Of a stretch of DNA of 64,000 nucleotides, positions 9,226 to 17,387 are shown piece after piece. The stretch lies in assembly GCF_003688995.1 (NCBI RefSeq), contig NZ_PENI01000003.1, positions 408,083-472,082 on the forward strand. The letters are read 5' to 3'. This stretch comes from Streptomyces shenzhenensis (GTDB lineage Bacteria; Actinomycetota; Actinomycetes; Streptomycetales; Streptomycetaceae). Numbering within the stretch: position 1 is the stretch's first letter; each line of letters begins with the position of its first letter. The notes beneath the pieces were generated by a model. It had not been told where the DNA came from and searched no databases. It saw only the letters and a program-made list of their open reading frames with translations. Both the position numbers and the translations under genes were made by a program.

Positions 9226-10097
9226 ACCACCGCGCCCCGGCCCCGGCGCGCTGCCGACCGGCCAGTCGGTCACCTACACCTTCCCGCTGGGCCGCATGGA
9301 AGCGGTCGGCCTGGCCCGACCGGGAGGCCGCCTCCGGGGACCGTGGAACCCTCGGGTGCGGCTGGGGGGCGTCGGTACGCTCCGACGAGGCCCCGAGTTC
9401 TGAACCACCGCGCCCCGGCCCGGCGCGCCGCCGACCGGCCAGTCGGTCACCCGCACCTTCCCGCTGGGCCGCATGGAAGCGGTCGGCCTGATCTGACCCG
9501 GGGGAAGCAGCCTCCAGGGACCGGGTGCGGCTGGGGGGCGTCGGTACGCTCCGACGAGGCCCCGAGTTCTGAACCACCGCGCCCCGGCCCGGCGCGCCGC
9601 CGACCGGCGCGTCGGTCACCCGCACCTTCCCGCTGCCGCCGCATGGAAGCGGTCGGCCTGATCCGACCGGGAAGCAGCCGGGGCCGTGGAACCCTCGGGT
9701 GCGGCTGGGGGGCGTCGGTACGCTCCGACGAGGCCCCGAGTTCTGAACCACCGCGCCTCGGACCTGGCGCGCTGTCGACCGGCCAGTCGGTCACCCGCAC
9801 CTTCCCGCTGGGCTGCATGGAAGCGGTGGGCCTGATCCGACCGGGAGGCCGCCTCCAGGGACCGCGGAACCCTCGGGCGCGGCTGGGGGTCGCCGGTGCG
9901 CTCCGACGAGGCCTTGAGTTCTGAACCATCGTGCCCCGGACCCGGCGCGCCGCCGACCGGCCAGTCGGTCACCCGCACCTTCCCGCTGGGCCGCATGGAA
10001 GCGGTCGGCCTGATCCGACCGGGAGGCCGCCTCCAGGGGCCGCGGAACCCTCGGGCGCGGCTGGGGGTCGCCGGTACGCCCCGGCGCCGCCCCGAGT
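9221..10097. repeat. Five-copy tandem array, about 169-178 bp per unit
   Basis: Units begin at TCTGAACCA at 9221, 9399, 9568, 9742 and 9920, giving periods of 178, 169, 174 and 178 bp and a last unit ending near 10097. Each contains GACCGGCCAGTCGGTC or a close variant (an inverted repeat), GCACCTTCCCGCTG, ATGGAAGCGGTCGGCCTGA, GAACCCTCGGG or a degraded version, and ends with GACGAGGCC..GAGT. Indels change the period by non-multiples of three, so the array is not a coding repeat as a whole. The first unit starts in the lrp stop codon and the last ends 36 bp before the amidohydrolase start. Confidence 0.93.
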
Positions 10098-10133
10098 GCC
10101 GTGCGGCCGGTGCCGCGGGAGAGACTGTGGGGC

Positions 10134-11747
10134 ATGAACGAGCGCCCCGCCGACCCGAAGACCGTTCTCCTGCGCCGCGGAGAAGTGCACAGCCCCGCCG
10201 ACCCCTTCGCGACCGCGATGGTCGTGGAGCGCGGCCAGGTGGCCTGGGTCGGTTCCGAGGGCGCCGCCGACGCCTTCGCGGACGGCGTCGACGAGGTGGT
10301 CGACCTGGACGGCGCCCTGGTCACCCCGGCCTTCACCGACGCCCATGTGCACACCACCGCCACCGGCCTGGCCCGCACCGGCCTCGACCTGTCCGCCGCC
10401 CCCACCCGCGAGGCCGCGCTGGACCTCGTCCGGGACTTCGCCGCCGCCCGTCCCGGCGACCGGGTGCTGCTCGGGCACGGCTGGGACGCCGCCCGCTGGC
10501 CCGGCGGCCGGCCCCCGACCCGCGCGGAGCTGGACGAGGCCACCGGCGGGCGCCCGCTGTACCTCTCCCGCATCGACGTCCACTCGGCCGTCGTGACCAC
10601 CGCCCTGCTGGACCTCCTGCCCGACGCGGTCGCGCGCGAGGACGCGCCGCTCACCGGCGACGACCACCACGCCGTACGGGCCGCCGCGTTCGCGGCCGTG
10701 ACCCCCGCCCAGCGGGCCGAGGCGCAGCGGGCCGCCCTCGCGCACGCCGCCTCCCTCGGCATCGGCACCCTCCACGAGTGCGGCGGCCCGCGGATCTCCT
10801 CCGAGGAGGACTTCACCGGCCTGCTGCGGCTCGCCGCGCACGAGCCGGGCCCGCGCGTCGTCGGCTACTGGGCCGAACAGTCCGACGAGGGCGTCGCGAA
10901 GGCCCGGGAGCTCGGCGCGCTCGGCGCCGCGGGCGACCTGTTCGTGGACGGCTCCCTCGGCTCCCACACCGCCTGCCTGCACCAGCCCTACGCCGACGCC
11001 GACCACACCGGCGCCGCCTACCTCGACGCCGCGGCGGTCACCGCGCATGTGATCGCCTGCACCGAGGCGGGAATCCAGGCGGGCTTCCACGCCATCGGGG
11101 ACGCCGCCGTGACGGCCGTGACCGAGGGCGTGCGGGCCGCCGCCGACAAGATCGGCCTCACCCGCGTCCGCGCCGCCCGGCACCGGGTGGAACACGCCGA
11201 ACTGCTCACCCCCGAGACCATCGCCGCCTTCGCCGACCTGGGCCTGACCGCCTCCGTCCAGCCCGCCTTCGACGCGCTGTGGGGCGGCGCGGACGGCATG
11301 TACGCGCGGCGGCTCGGCCCCGAGCGGGCCCGTGCGCTCAACCCGTTCGCGGCCCTGCTGCGCGCGGGCGTCCCGCTCGCCCTCGGCTCCGACAGCCCCG
11401 TCACACCGCTCGACCCCTGGGGCACGGTCCGCGCGGCGGCCTTCCACCGCACGCCCGAGCACCGGATCTCGGTGCGCGCCGCGTTCACCGCGCACACGCG
11501 CGGCGGCTGGCGGGCCGTCGGCCGGGACGACGCGGGCGTCCTGGTGCCCGGCGCGCCCGCCGACTACGCGGTGTGGCGCACCGACGAGCTCGTCGTCCAG
11601 GCCCCCGACGACCGCGTAGCGCGCTGGTCGACCGACCCACGCTCGGGCACCCCGGGTCTGCCCGACCTGACCCCCGGCCACGACCTGCCGGTCTGTCTGC
11701 GCACCGTGGTGGGCGGACGGACGGTGTTCGTACGGCCGAGCGAGTGA
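10134..11747 (+). CDS. YtcJ-like metal-dependent amidohydrolase
   Basis: The 537-residue protein is an amidohydrolase of the YtcJ/exoenzyme-regulatory AepA type. The HxH metal motif is in TPAFTDAHVHTTATG (near residue 72). Further conserved parts are FVDGSLGSHTACLHQPYAD, QAGFHAIGDAAV, HRVEHAELLTPE and the metal-binding Asp in LALGSDSPVTPLDPW. The family hydrolyses C-N bonds of unknown small molecules in the cytoplasm. The ATG at 10134 is preceded by GGGAGAG. The gene follows the tandem array, which may carry its promoter. Confidence 0.85.
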   Translation: MNERPADPKTVLLRRGEVHSPADPFATAMVVERGQVAWVGSEGAADAFADGVDEVVDLDGALVTPAFTDAHVHTTATGLARTGLDLSAAPTREAALDLVRDFAAARPGDRVLLGHGWDAARWPGGRPPTRAELDEATGGRPLYLSRIDVHSAVVTTALLDLLPDAVAREDAPLTGDDHHAVRAAAFAAVTPAQRAEAQRAALAHAASLGIGTLHECGGPRISSEEDFTGLLRLAAHEPGPRVVGYWAEQSDEGVAKARELGALGAAGDLFVDGSLGSHTACLHQPYADADHTGAAYLDAAAVTAHVIACTEAGIQAGFHAIGDAAVTAVTEGVRAAADKIGLTRVRAARHRVEHAELLTPETIAAFADLGLTASVQPAFDALWGGADGMYARRLGPERARALNPFAALLRAGVPLALGSDSPVTPLDPWGTVRAAAFHRTPEHRISVRAAFTAHTRGGWRAVGRDDAGVLVPGAPADYAVWRTDELVVQAPDDRVARWSTDPRSGTPGLPDLTPGHDLPVCLRTVVGGRTVFVRPSE

Positions 11748-11857
11748 TCTCCTGGGGCGGCGTGGCGGCGCTGATCGCCCGCCGCCCCGCGGCGCGACCT
11801 GCGCATCCTCCGCATCGGGCCGCGGAAAGGCGGGTGTCGACGCAGGTCAGACCGCTG

Positions 11858-11888
11858 TTGACAGCCTGCGGCCGGGGGCCGGTAGGTT
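11858..11888 (+). promoter_or_regulatory. Candidate promoter in the 11748-12282 gap
   Basis: TTGACA (11858-11863) and TAGGTT (11883-11888) are spaced 19 bp apart, close to the housekeeping sigma pattern. If used, the transcript would have a leader of nearly 390 nt before ppm1. It includes a hairpin at 11959-11985 (GACGGTG/CACCGTC) and further GC-rich inverted repeats. No convincing gene is seen in this gap. Confidence 0.4.
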
Positions 11889-12282
11889 CGGCCGAGTCCA
11901 CCACCGGACGCCCGACCGGGGAGCTTCCGTGCACGCGTCGCAGCGCCGCTGGGTCAGGGACGGTGTGCCGCACCGGGGCACCGTCGCTGGGAACCAGGCT
12001 CAGCACTCGCGCCGGCGAGGGAACGTTCCGGCCGGTCGGGGAGGTGCGACCCGGGTGGGGCCCGGACGCTCAGTAGACAACGGCTTTCGGTCGACCCGCA
12101 GCCAGCGGGTCCCAGGTCGGCCCGAAGGGCGCCGGGCCCCCATCCGCAGCGGCACATCCGCGCCGGTCGCGCACTCTTACCCCGCTCTTGCGGAATCGAC
12201 ACCGCCATACCAACGAGGCGGCACGTCACCGCAGGCCGTGGCCACTATGGTGGACGCCAGCGGACGACATGAAGGGGCAGCA

Positions 12283-13086
12283 GTGAACGACGGCGACGGG
12301 ACCCCCGCGGCACAGGCCGGGGTACGGCAGTTCGGTCCGCTCGGTACGGCCTTGGTGATCATCCCGACCTACAACGAGGCGGAGAACATCAAGGCGATCG
12401 TCGGCCGGGTACGCAAGGCCGTTCCCGAGGCGCATGTGCTGGTGGCGGACGACAACAGTCCCGACGGCACGGGCAAGCTCGCCGACGAACTGGCCGTGGC
12501 GGACGACCACGTCCAGGTGCTGCACCGCAAGGGCAAGGAGGGCCTGGGCGCCGCCTACCTCGCGGGCTTCCGCTGGGGCCTGGAGCACGACTACGGCGTA
12601 CTGATCGAGATGGACGCCGACGGCTCCCACCAGCCCGAGGAACTGCCCCGTCTGCTGACCGCGCTCAAGGGCGCCGACCTGGTGCTCGGCTCCCGCTGGG
12701 TGCCCGGCGGCCGGGTGGTGAACTGGCCCAAGAGCCGGGAGTACATCTCCCGCGGCGGCAGCCTCTACTCGCGGCTCGCCCTCGACCTGCCGCTGCGCGA
12801 CATCACCGGCGGCTACCGCGCCTTCCGCCGCGAGACCCTCGAGGGCCTCGGCCTGGGCGAGGTCGCCTCGCAGGGCTACTGCTTCCAGGTCGACCTCGCC
12901 CGCCGTGCCGTCAAGGCGGGCTTCCATGTCGTCGAGGTGCCCATCACCTTCGTCGAGCGGGAACTGGGCGACTCCAAGATGAGCCGCGACATCCTCGTGG
13001 AGGCGCTGTGGCGGGTCACGGCGTGGGGCGTGGGCGAGCGGGTCGGCAAGATCGCGGGCAAGGACAAGCCGGGCCCGGAGCGTTGA
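12283..13086 (+). CDS. ppm1: Polyprenol-phosphate mannosyltransferase (Ppm1-like)
   Basis: The 267-residue GT2 enzyme transfers mannose from GDP-mannose to polyprenyl phosphate, making the donor for protein O-mannosylation and envelope glycans. Visible motifs are TALVIIPTYNEAENIKAIV, the DXD-type EMDADGSHQPEEL, LVLGSRWVPGGRV and the FRRETLEGLGL/YCFQVDLARRA C-terminal part. It is the catalytic domain only, without the fused N-acyltransferase-like domain of mycobacterial Ppm1. The GTG at 12283 follows GAAGGGG; upstream in-frame codons lack family similarity. The next gene, an FxsA homolog, follows after 47 bp. Confidence 0.92.
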   Translation: MNDGDGTPAAQAGVRQFGPLGTALVIIPTYNEAENIKAIVGRVRKAVPEAHVLVADDNSPDGTGKLADELAVADDHVQVLHRKGKEGLGAAYLAGFRWGLEHDYGVLIEMDADGSHQPEELPRLLTALKGADLVLGSRWVPGGRVVNWPKSREYISRGGSLYSRLALDLPLRDITGGYRAFRRETLEGLGLGEVASQGYCFQVDLARRAVKAGFHVVEVPITFVERELGDSKMSRDILVEALWRVTAWGVGERVGKIAGKDKPGPER

Positions 13087-13133
13087 CCGTCCCCCTTATC
13101 CCGCACTGAGCCGGGCCCAGGCACACTGGGAGC

Positions 13134-13691
13134 ATGACGACTGGCGCTCCGACCCCTCCGCAACCGACCCGGCCCCGGCGTTCCCGGCTGCGCCGGTACC
13201 TTCCGTTGGGCATCGCCGTCTGGCTCGTGCTGGAGATCTGGCTGCTGACCCAGGTCGCCGGCGCGGCGGGCGGGCTCACGGTGTTCCTGCTCCTGGTGGC
13301 CGGCGCCGTGGCCGGTTCGGTGGTCATCAAGCGGGCGGGCCGCCGCGCCTTCCGGAGCCTGAACGAGGCGCTGCAGCGCGGTGTCCCCCCGGAGCGCGGC
13401 GGCGGCAACGGCCTGATGATGCTCGGCGGTCTGCTCCTGATGATCCCGGGCCTGATCTCGGACGCGGTGGGACTGCTGCTCCTGATCCCGCCGGTGCAGA
13501 AGGCGGTGAGCCGGGCTGCGGAGCGGGTCTTCGAGCGCAAGCTCCACAGGGCGGCCCCCGGCTCCCTCGGCGACGCCTTCCAGCAGGCCCGGATTCACCG
13601 CCCCGACGGCAAGGTGGTCCAGGGTGAGGTCATCAGGGACGACGTGCCGGGTGACGCGGCGCGCGAACCGCGCCCGCCCCTGACCCGCTGA
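13134..13691 (+). CDS. fxsA: FxsA-family membrane protein
   Basis: The 185-residue protein has a basic N-terminus and paired hydrophobic segments (LPLGIAVWLVLEIWLLTQVA, then LTVFLLLVAGAVAGSVVI), followed by the FxsA signature region NGLMMLGGLLLMIPGLISDA. A polar cytoplasmic tail ends the chain. E. coli FxsA relieves F-plasmid exclusion of phage T7; its normal cellular role is unknown. It likely shares a transcript with ppm1 and ends at a strong bidirectional terminator. Confidence 0.88.
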   Translation: MTTGAPTPPQPTRPRRSRLRRYLPLGIAVWLVLEIWLLTQVAGAAGGLTVFLLLVAGAVAGSVVIKRAGRRAFRSLNEALQRGVPPERGGGNGLMMLGGLLLMIPGLISDAVGLLLLIPPVQKAVSRAAERVFERKLHRAAPGSLGDAFQQARIHRPDGKVVQGEVIRDDVPGDAAREPRPPLTR

Positions 13692-13739
13692 GGTCCTGGC
13701 GAGGCACCTGTGCCACCCGCTCGCCGGGTGGCGCAAAAC

Positions 13740-13780
13740 CCGCGGGCGCCGTACGTCTCGATCACGTACGGCGCCCGCGG
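13740..13780. terminator. Bidirectional terminator between fxsA and rbpA
   Basis: A perfect 16-bp inverted repeat (CCGCGGGCGCCGTACG, 13740-13755, with its complement 13765-13780) has a 9-nt loop. It sits between the two convergent genes and is preceded by GCAAAA on the plus strand. It is well placed to stop both transcripts. Confidence 0.85.
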
Positions 13781-13813
13781 TCATGCAGGTGCGTTGTGTG
13801 TCCAGGCCGCCCG

Positions 13814-14188
13814 CTAGGCGGACTTGCGGCTGTCCCGGGGATGAATCGCGATGTTCATCGCCCCGGAGCGCAGCACCGCCAGGCGCTCCTCGAGGACCTC
13901 TTCCAGCTCCTCACGGGTGCGCCGCTCCATCAGCATGTCCCAATGGGTGCGCGCGGGCTTGGCCTTTTTCTCTTCCGGCCCTTCGCCGTCCACCAGGAGT
14001 GCCTGGGCACCGCAGACCTTGCACTCCCACTCCGGCGGGATCTCCGCCTCGACCGAGAAGGGCATCTCGAAGCGGTGCCCCTTCTCGCATGCGTACTCCA
14101 CGGCCTGGCGCGGAGCCAGGTCGATGCCGCGGTCCGTCTCGTAGCTGGTCACCACGAGGCGCGTACCGCGAAGAGCTCGCTCACTCAT
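13814..14188 (-). CDS. rbpA: RNA polymerase-binding protein RbpA
   Basis: The 124-residue protein is RbpA, an actinobacterial activator that binds RNA polymerase and the principal sigma factor and stabilises the open complex. The start MSERALRGTRLVVTSYETD, the core Cys residues C34 (YACEKGH), C56 and C59 (WECKVCGAQ), and the C-terminal sigma-interaction helix (TREELEEVLEERLAVLRSG) are all present. In S. coelicolor rbpA is induced by disulfide stress through SigR. A matching SigR-type promoter is visible at 14250-14276. Confidence 0.97.
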   Translation of the reverse strand: MSERALRGTRLVVTSYETDRGIDLAPRQAVEYACEKGHRFEMPFSVEAEIPPEWECKVCGAQALLVDGEGPEEKKAKPARTHWDMLMERRTREELEEVLEERLAVLRSGAMNIAIHPRDSRKSA

Positions 14189-14249
14189 GAATCGTGCCTC
14201 CCGGGCTTGTCGCCCACAGGACAGGTGTCGCTGTCGTCGTCATCCGGTC

Positions 14250-14276
14250 AACGTCCGGTCGGCGGTAAAGATTCCC
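14250..14276 (-). promoter_or_regulatory. SigR-type promoter of rbpA
   Basis: On the minus strand GGGAAT (14271-14276) is followed after 18 bp by GTT (14250-14252), matching the SigR consensus GGGAAT-N16/18-GTT. It ends about 60 bp before the rbpA start codon. SigR control of rbpA is established in S. coelicolor. Confidence 0.7.
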
Positions 14277-14455
14277 GTTCCGAGTCCCGTTCCGGGTCGT
14301 GCGTCGCCGTCGTAGCCGCCCCTTTTTCTACCCACCGGCGCCCGGTTTGTCACATCTGCTAGCAGATGTCACCCAGCGTTTCAGCAGCTTTGACGCGCAG
14401 TAACGGTACGCCTGGCAGGCCAAACGCGTACACTACAGCCCTTTCGCGCCGAGCG

Positions 14456-15799
14456 CTAAATCTTCTCCGGAACCGGGTTGCCCGCCTCGCCGATGGCCCG
14501 CCGCACCGGCACCCGGGCGAGCAGCACGAACCCGATGACGAAGAAGGCCACCAGCGAGATGATCGCCGAGCGATAGCTGCCCGTCAGCTGGTAGGTGAGG
14601 CCGAACAGCAGCGGGCCGAGCCAGCTCATCCCGCGGTCGCTCACCTCGTAGGCCGCGAAGTACTCGGCCTCCTTGCCCGGCGGGACGAGATGCGAGAACA
14701 GCGACCGGGACAGCGCCTGGCTGCCGCCGAGCACCAGCCCGATCCCGGCGGCCAGCACGAAGAACCCCACCGGCACCCCGGCGGGCAGGAAGTACCCGGC
14801 CGCCAGCGTGAGCGTCCAGGCGACGAGCGAGCCGAGGATCGTGCGCTGTGCGCCGTGGATCCTGGCCAGCCGCCCCATCGCCAGCGCCCCGGCCACGGCC
14901 AGCACCTGCACCAGCAGCACCGCGACGATGAGCGTGGACTGGCCGAGTCCCAGTTCCTCGGAGCCGTAGACCGAGGCCTGCGAGATCACCGTCTGGATGC
15001 CGTCGTTGTAGACGAGGTACGCCAGCAGGAAGGCCAGTGTCAGCGGGTGCCGGCGCATGTCACGGACGGTCGCCGCGAGCTGCCGCAGCCCCGGGGCCCC
15101 GACCGGGGCGGCCGTGGACCGGCGGTCCCGCAGCCGGCGCAGCGGCACCAGCGCGAACGCGCCCCACCACAGGCCGGCCGAGGCCAGACAGACCCGCACC
15201 GCGGCCGTCTCGGAGAGGCCGAAGGAGTCGTGCCCCGAGTAGAGGACCAGATTGACGATCAGCACCAGGGCGCCGGCCGCGTACCCGAAGGCCCAGCCCC
15301 GCGAGGAGACCGCGTCGCGCTCCTCGGGCGGCGCGATCTGCGGCAGATAGGAGTTGTAGAGCATCATCGCCACGGACTGGGCGGCGTTCGCGACGATCAG
15401 CAGCAGGCCGCCGAGCAGATAGCGGTCCCCGTCCAGGAAGAACATCGCCGTTGTCGCCGCCGCACCCGTGTACGCGGCGGCCCCGAGCAGGTGCTTCTTG
15501 CGGCCGGTGCGGTCGGCCAGGCCGCCCACCAACGGCATCACCACGACCGCGAGGATCACCGACAGGGACACCGAGTAGGCGAAGAAGGACCCGGCCCGCA
15601 CGGGTATCCCGAGCGGGTGCACAAAGCCGTCGGCGTCCGCGGCCGACTCCGCGACCGACGTCAGATAGGGGCCGAGGAAGACGGTGACCACGCTCGTCGA
15701 ATAGACCGAGCACGCCCAGTCGTAGAAGTACCAGCCGCGCTGCTCGCGCCGCCGTTCGGCGACATCGTCCGCCCCCGCCCGCACGGTCTGAGTGCCCAC
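14456..15799 (-). CDS. MFS transporter, UMF1/Atg22-like
   Basis: The 447-residue protein has about twelve transmembrane helices and belongs to the MFS subgroup related to fungal vacuole effluxer Atg22/UMF1. Markers are RGWYFYDWACSVYSTSVVTV at the N-terminus, GGLADRTGRKKHLLGA between helices 2 and 3, and GIGLVLGGSQALSRSLFSHL in the second half. Substrate is unknown; fungal relatives export amino acids from the vacuole. The start is a GTG at 15799 with GGGGAGG upstream. The gene follows the GDPD gene on the same strand after 70 bp. Confidence 0.9.
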   Translation of the reverse strand: MGTQTVRAGADDVAERRREQRGWYFYDWACSVYSTSVVTVFLGPYLTSVAESAADADGFVHPLGIPVRAGSFFAYSVSLSVILAVVVMPLVGGLADRTGRKKHLLGAAAYTGAAATTAMFFLDGDRYLLGGLLLIVANAAQSVAMMLYNSYLPQIAPPEERDAVSSRGWAFGYAAGALVLIVNLVLYSGHDSFGLSETAAVRVCLASAGLWWGAFALVPLRRLRDRRSTAAPVGAPGLRQLAATVRDMRRHPLTLAFLLAYLVYNDGIQTVISQASVYGSEELGLGQSTLIVAVLLVQVLAVAGALAMGRLARIHGAQRTILGSLVAWTLTLAAGYFLPAGVPVGFFVLAAGIGLVLGGSQALSRSLFSHLVPPGKEAEYFAAYEVSDRGMSWLGPLLFGLTYQLTGSYRSAIISLVAFFVIGFVLLARVPVRRAIGEAGNPVPEKI

Positions 15800-15869
15800 C
15801 CGTGCCCTCGCCTCCCCGCTGAAGGTGCCGCCTGAAGCGCCGTGCGTCGGTCCGCCGGGACCGGGGTGT

Positions 15870-16637
15870 TCAGACCCAGACGCCCCGGTCCTGCATGACC
15901 TCGCGCAGCGTGTCGATGTGATCGGTCATGATGCCATCGACTCCGAGGTCGAGGAGCCGGTGCATCCGATCCGGTTCGTTGATCGTCCAGACGTGTACCT
16001 GCAGCCCGTGCGCGTGGGCGGCGCGCACGAAGCGGTGGTCGACCACCGGGACACCCGACTGGGACTCCGGGACCTGGGCGGCGACCGCGGACCGGCGCAC
16101 GGCGGCCGGCAGCCCCCAGGAGCGCAGCCGCAGATTGAGCACGCCCCGGGTGCCGAACGACGTGGCGAGCCGCGGCCCGGCGAGCCGCTGGGCGCGCAGC
16201 ACCCGCGCCTCGGAGAAGGAGCCGACACAGACCCGGCCCCAGGAGTCCGTGCGCTCGACCAGCTCCAGGAACGGCCGCAGGGTCGGCTCCGTCTTGAGGT
16301 CGACGTTCCAGCGCACCCCGGGGAACGTCTCCAGCAACTCCTCGAACAGCGGCACCGGCTCGCTGCCCGCCACCCGCGCCTGCCGCACCTGCGACCACGG
16401 GAGGTCGGCGATCCGGCCCGCTCCGTCGGTGACCCGGTCGAGGGTGTCGTCGTGGAAGGCGACGAGCTTCCCGTCCGCCGTGAGGTGCACATCGGTCTCG
16501 ATGTACCGGTAGCCGAGGCCGACCGCGCGCCTGAACTGCGCCACGGTGTTCTCCAGACCGTCGGCGGCGCCGCCCCGGTGGGCGAACGGGATCGGGCCTG
16601 GATGGTCGAGGTACGGGTGGCGTTTCGGCGTGCTCAC
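15870..16637 (-). CDS. Glycerophosphodiester phosphodiesterase
   Basis: The 255-residue GDPD hydrolyses glycerophosphodiesters to glycerol 3-phosphate and an alcohol. Diagnostic motifs are IPFAHRGGAADGLENTVAQF with the catalytic His, YIETDVHLTADGKLVAFHDD with metal ligands and the second His, NVDLKTEP, and VWTINEPDRMHRLLDLGVDG. No signal peptide is seen, so it is probably cytoplasmic. The GTG start (16635-16637) overlaps the upstream yczE-like stop as GTGA, implying translational coupling. Confidence 0.9.
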   Translation of the reverse strand: MSTPKRHPYLDHPGPIPFAHRGGAADGLENTVAQFRRAVGLGYRYIETDVHLTADGKLVAFHDDTLDRVTDGAGRIADLPWSQVRQARVAGSEPVPLFEELLETFPGVRWNVDLKTEPTLRPFLELVERTDSWGRVCVGSFSEARVLRAQRLAGPRLATSFGTRGVLNLRLRSWGLPAAVRRSAVAAQVPESQSGVPVVDHRFVRAAHAHGLQVHVWTINEPDRMHRLLDLGVDGIMTDHIDTLREVMQDRGVWV

Positions 16638-17323
16638 GGACGCAGTATCACCCGTTCGGGTGACCCGGTGGCAACGGCGGTGCTGCCGTGGGATGCCGGC
16701 GGGACGGCGAACACCCGCAGGAAGAGCTGCGCCAGCGGACCGATGGACACCGCGTACAGCAGGGTGCCCACACCGATGGTGCCGCCGAGGGCGAAGCCGG
16801 TGCCGACGACCGCGACCTCGATCGCCGTGCGCATCAGCCGGATCGAGCGGCCGGTGCGCCGGTGCAGTCCCGTCATCAGACCGTCCCGCGGGCCCGGGCC
16901 GAAACGCGCCGCTATGTAGAGGCCGGTCGCCGCGCCGTTGAGCACGATGCCCGCGAGCAGCAGGGGTATCCGCACCGCGAGCGCGGGCGCCTCGGGGACG
17001 AGGGCGAGCGTGCCGTCCATGGCGAGGCCGACGACGAAGACATTGGAGACCGTGCCGAGGCCCGGCCGCTGGCGCAGCGGGATCCACAGCAGCAGCACCG
17101 CGGCACCCACGGCGATCGACACCACGCCGATGGTCAGCCCGGTGAGCCGGGCGAGGCCCTGGTGCAGCACGTTCCAGGGCTCCAGGCCCAGGCCCGCCTC
17201 GACGAGGAGCGCCGAGCTCGCGCCGTACAGCACGAGCCCGGCATACAGCTGGATCAACCGTCGCCCGAGACGGCCCTGTGTGGACAAGAGGTACTCCCTG
17301 GTGGTGTCGGTGGCCTGATTCAT
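16634..17323 (-). CDS. YczE/YitT-type membrane protein
   Basis: The 229-residue protein has about five hydrophobic helices and family motifs LVEAGLGLEPWNVLHQGLAR, RFGPGPRDGLMTGLHRRTGR and GVGTLLYAVSIGPLAQLFLR. YczE-like proteins are membrane proteins of unclear function; the B. subtilis homolog affects lipopeptide production. I place the start at the ATG at 17323; an ATG ten codons upstream (17353) would intrude on the divergent promoter. It is divergent from a MocR regulator, a pairing repeatedly seen for yczE/yczR, so that regulator is its likely controller. The stop overlaps the GDPD start. Confidence 0.85.
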   Translation of the reverse strand: MNQATDTTREYLLSTQGRLGRRLIQLYAGLVLYGASSALLVEAGLGLEPWNVLHQGLARLTGLTIGVVSIAVGAAVLLLWIPLRQRPGLGTVSNVFVVGLAMDGTLALVPEAPALAVRIPLLLAGIVLNGAATGLYIAARFGPGPRDGLMTGLHRRTGRSIRLMRTAIEVAVVGTGFALGGTIGVGTLLYAVSIGPLAQLFLRVFAVPPASHGSTAVATGSPERVILRP

Positions 17324-17387
17324 GACACTCTGTGGCCGGGAAGGAAACGCCATCCAGGGCCAATTCTAGGAAGGTGGACTGATCTCC

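Noticed and set aside
9095..10816. Long minus-strand frames with repeated MRPSGKVRVTDWPV-like units across the tandem array
   Set aside because: Repeat periods are mostly not multiples of three, copies shift frame, codon bias is poor, and the frames overlap the well-supported lrp and amidohydrolase genes.
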